A stretch of 64,000 nt of DNA from Bretschneidera sinensis. Taxonomy: Eukaryota; Streptophyta; Magnoliopsida; Brassicales; Akaniaceae. Below the pieces are notes generated by a model. That model did no database searches and was not told the origin of the DNA. It was given only the letters and a program-made list of their open reading frames with translations. Position numbers and translations under genes: made by a program. The DNA lies in NCBI GenBank assembly GCA_023935145.1, contig CM043704.1, positions 101,646,873 to 101,710,872 of the forward strand. Reading direction: 5' to 3'. Positions 62,101 to 64,000 of the stretch are shown here, in pieces (the stretch's first letter is position 1; every line of letters begins with the position of its first letter).

Positions 62101-62732
62101 AACTCCATAAGGTCCCCTCACCGCTTTCGACACCCACCCGCCATGGTCCTCCCCATATTTGGCACAAATAACTCTCCTCCAAAGATGCTCCTTTTCATTA
62201 GAGAACAGCCATTTCCCAAGAAAAGCTTTGTTGAACCAAGTGAGTGATTTAAGCCCCAACCCTCCTCTAATAATCGGTTGCCTCATTTCTCACATTATTA
62301 ACTTCATTACCTCTTGAAGTTTAAACTTGGGTCACAGCAAAAGAACCTGCTAGGGTGACGAAGGTTGAAATGCATAGGCACCTCATTTATAGGTGTAAAT
62401 ACAGCAGTGGGAGACATATCATATCTTCCATATACAAAAAGAAATGACTTAAGACTTGTTTTGAACTTCTCCTTAAATCAGCAGTTCTAGTTCATGTGAT
62501 GTGATAGCAACACTGTAAATAATCATAATGGTGCAACAATTGAAATTCTTCAGTTTTTGATATTTTTATTTCAATTAGGCAGATAAGTGCATTCTAAATA
62601 ATTAATTTACAATGCTCTATGCAGTTACTTTCAGGTGGAAACCATGACATTGATGTTGATGATTTAAGAAATAGCACAAGGTACACTGGTGGTTATTCTG
62701 AGGGGAGTCGGACAATAAAACTCTTTTGGGAG
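50142..62732 (+). CDS. UPL7: UPL7-type HECT E3 ubiquitin-protein ligase, exons 1-11 (3' end outside window)
   Basis: Exons: 50142-50165, 50454-50576, 52648-52912, 54410-55002, 56555-57532, 57609-57943, 58719-58997, 59094-59346, 60073-60243, 60328-60420, 62625-62732. All have GT/AG borders and consistent phases, giving 1074 codons without a stop. The start gives [18 protein letters not shown]. An IQ-like motif (ALFIQRVWRRY) crosses exons 2-3, a known UPL6/UPL7 feature. The HECT domain begins around exon 7: [55 protein letters not shown] and [16 protein letters not shown] ligases take ubiquitin from E2 onto a C-terminal Cys and pass it to substrate. That Cys lies right of the window. Introns 2, 3, 4 and 10 carry transposon insertions. 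Exon 3 has an in-frame 24-bp tandem duplication. No lesion seen, so the gene is probably functional. Confidence 0.92.
51011..51279 (-). mobile_element. 5'-truncated LINE in UPL7 intron 2
   Basis: On the minus strand the end is gggtgcc...ttaatatacttctttttacttataaaaaaa, the plant L1 3' tail. Imperfect target duplications, ggcagggacct (51000-51010) and ggacagggact (51280-51290), flank it. Only about 270 bp remain and no coding is intact. Confidence 0.7.
51333..52433. mobile_element. possible hAT-like element in UPL7 intron 2
   Basis: A direct atggtgttaa flanks it (51323-51332 and 52434-52443). Inside both ends are mirrored gccta/aggc-rich arms: gttaaaggcac...gcctaggtgacggcacg on the left, and tgtgcgcctaggcccgcgc...gccttgccttctac on the right. 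The middle (51550-51960) has a gcttgtttggtgggtaggatg stretch that may be another small insertion. No transposase. Class is inferred from the 8-10 bp flank repeat only. Confidence 0.4.
53246..53545 (+). mobile_element. 5'-truncated LINE in UPL7 intron 3
   Basis: A 15-bp target duplication, attcttggcttcYga, sits at 53231-53245 and 53546-53560. The element ends in gttgcaccttgttggtgctt ... tttatttatcaaaaaaaaa, the L1 tail seen in the other UPL7 introns. It contains a direct repeat of about 35 bp (gaaaagaatcggagggcttt at 53297 and 53332). Confidence 0.8.
55552..55831. mobile_element. Stowaway-type MITE in UPL7 intron 4
   Basis: 280 bp with terminal inverted repeats CTCCCTCCGGCCCATAATAG and, on the other strand, GTCCCTCCATCCCAAAATAG, both running into ATGTCC. 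TA flanks both sides (55550-55551 and 55832-55833), the Tc1/mariner-type target. Non-coding. The rest of intron 4 (55003-56554) shows no other element. Confidence 0.88.
61122..62284 (-). mobile_element. 5'-truncated LINE (L1-type) with zf-RVT region in UPL7 intron 10
   Basis: Flanked by a 13-bp duplication, atttctcac[g/a]tta (61109-61121 and 62285-62297). On the minus strand, 62284-62092 encodes [20 protein letters not shown], and 61905-61510 encodes [18 protein letters not shown] and [18 protein letters not shown], the RT-associated zinc-binding domain of plant LINEs. This is followed by a 3' untranslated tail (gggttgcacccccttggtgc) and a poly-A (T-run 61122-61132). Frames are broken between the two parts, so it is dead. 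The rest of intron 10 holds nothing recognised. Confidence 0.9.
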
Positions 62733-63019
62733 GTACTGCTCAAGATGAATGACATGAATTTTCTCTTGTTAGGCATTTTATTTTATTCTTCCTTGTGGAA
62801 GCCGCTAGCATGTTGCATCTTCTATGCTCCAGTTAATTTTTTCTTCCACTCCTGTTTAACATTTCACATGCATCTAACTTTTCCTTTTCCCCTGAATGCA
62901 TTCTTCTCATTTCTGTGTAGTCTTGGCAAATAGAAGATCCAATTTATGCTCTTCCCAATCATTTTGTGGACTGGTAGTCAAATTTAAGGATCTTACTTCC
63001 TGACAAAGTACAATTTAGT

Positions 63020-63354
63020 AATTGCAGTTAGAACATTTCTTTAATTAAGCCTGTCGGGATTTGTAGTATTGTTTTGTTGCTGTCTTGTTGTGTTCATGGA
63101 GCTTCTTTTCATGTTGTGATCAAATAATTAAAATTCTAATTTGTTAATAAATCTATTTCTAAATATTCTGTTTTTTAAATTTCTATCCTAATTTTGGTTT
63201 TTGAAGAGGTATGTAAAAATTAAACTTAAGTAGTTGCAGTTATATACTTCTATCTGTTATTAAAGCCTGCAGGGCTGTGTAGTATTGTTTAGTTTCTGTC
63301 CTTATGGATTTCTTTTCATGTCGTGATCAAATTTTAGAATCTCTGATTTGTTAA
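63020..63354 (+). repeat. diverged direct duplication in UPL7 intron 11
   Basis: 63020-63147 and 63232-63354 share agttgcagtta, aagcctg[tc/ca]ggg, gtagtattgttt and cttttcatgt[t/c]gtgatcaaa. The period is about 210 bp. The retroelement at 63355 begins at the end of the second unit. Confidence 0.6.
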
Positions 63355-64000
63355 TGATGTAGGACAAGAAGGGTTTGATGTTAGATTGATAAAAAAATGA
63401 ACAAGGAGATAATAATAGGAGAATGTTATTGATTCAAAAGCAAAAGACTTAGAGCTAAGAACCAAATTTGATATTCTATATCAAATTCAATTCTCAATAA
63501 GAGGTGCTCTTATATAGTCATCGGAAATTAAACATAACCCATATAGGAAACTAAATAAAGCCCTAATTTCCTAACCCTAGAATATCTAAGAAACTACTAA
63601 TATAGTATGAAATACCTAAATATCTGATTATGAGAAATACCTAAATATCTCTAATATCAAAATTACATATTCTCCCGTAATTACAAAATATACCATATCA
63701 CTAGAACCCTGATATTTCCTATACCATCCATCATTCTTCCACACTTAGAAAAAACTCGACATCGAGTTAAAAACTGGTAAAGTATCTAGACCTTTGATGC
63801 TTGGAGAAACAGGGCATAGTCTTGGAACATTTTGCACTCGAAGTCTCCATTCGATGACTTTATGTTTTTTTGAAAATGTCTGTTGTGGAGGAGCTCGAAA
63901 CCAGGTAAGCATATCAACCATGACCTCAATCTTGTCTTGAACTTTCTCAACATGCTCAACCGGTTCGTCATTTTATTGGACTGGCTCACGTGAGGCAACC
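63355..64000 (-). mobile_element. LTR retroelement entering from the right edge, LTR 63355-63733
   Basis: An LTR-like block TGATGTAGGACAAG ... TATACCATCCATCA (379 bp) contains a ttatatag box. It is followed, on the minus strand side, by tgtggaagaatgatgg, a polypurine-type stretch. Beyond it, minus-strand frames such as 63998-63786 have no domain I can name. Most of the element is outside the window. It lies in UPL7 intron 11, antisense to the gene. Confidence 0.5.

Overview
This is nuclear DNA of a flowering plant, most likely a woody eudicot. It is AT-rich and has many-intron genes with plant families and GT-AG introns: a GH35 beta-galactosidase with a C-terminal lectin domain, a PLS/DYW pentatricopeptide repeat gene, a CHUP1-like coiled-coil gene, a UPL7-type HECT ligase and a plastid FKBP. 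Copia, gypsy, LINE and MITE insertions fill the space between and inside them. Nothing points to bacteria, organelle or virus.

Layout. (1) 1-15196 is the minus-strand 5' half of a plastid FKBP-type isomerase gene. Its first intron is swollen to about 8.8 kb by Copia-2 (6278-14917), whose 3' LTR is itself split by a young, internally deleted Ty3/gypsy element (12712-14464). Copia-1 (175-5213) lies further downstream in the same gene. (2) 15840-17421 is a complete two-exon CHUP1-like gene (minus). (3) 19121-31815 is a stack of nested elements: a small LTR element, a MITE-like element inside it, a 2.1-kb gypsy solo LTR inside that, and Copia-3 in the middle. The flanks of Copia-3 do not match each other, but they lie at the two ends of a 1.4-kb direct duplication. 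That is the structure expected from unequal recombination between two copia insertions. (4) 32424-33837 is a two-exon fragment of threonine deaminase. (5) 36123-40170 is a complete 17-exon beta-galactosidase gene encoding 840 residues. (6) 41455-44166 is an EMB175-like PPR-DYW gene (minus) with frameshifts and a premature stop. (7) 44418-48416 carries a two-exon plastid-HSP70 fragment between imperfect inverted ends, a possible gene-capturing transposon. (8) 50142 to the right edge is a UPL7-type HECT ubiquitin ligase (plus): 11 exons and 1074 codons in the window, with the catalytic end outside. Its introns hold three LINE insertions with target duplications, a Stowaway MITE and a hAT-like element.

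The host genes are unrelated housekeeping genes (plastid protein folding, chloroplast/cytoskeleton, cell-wall galactan turnover, organelle RNA processing, ubiquitination) and form no operon or cluster. The most unusual content is in the repeats: the recombinant copia locus, two intron-retaining gene fragments (threonine deaminase and HSP70), and a copia insertion a few bases from a splice acceptor. All exon borders and identities were worked out by eye from the sequence and from memory of the families. No alignment was run.
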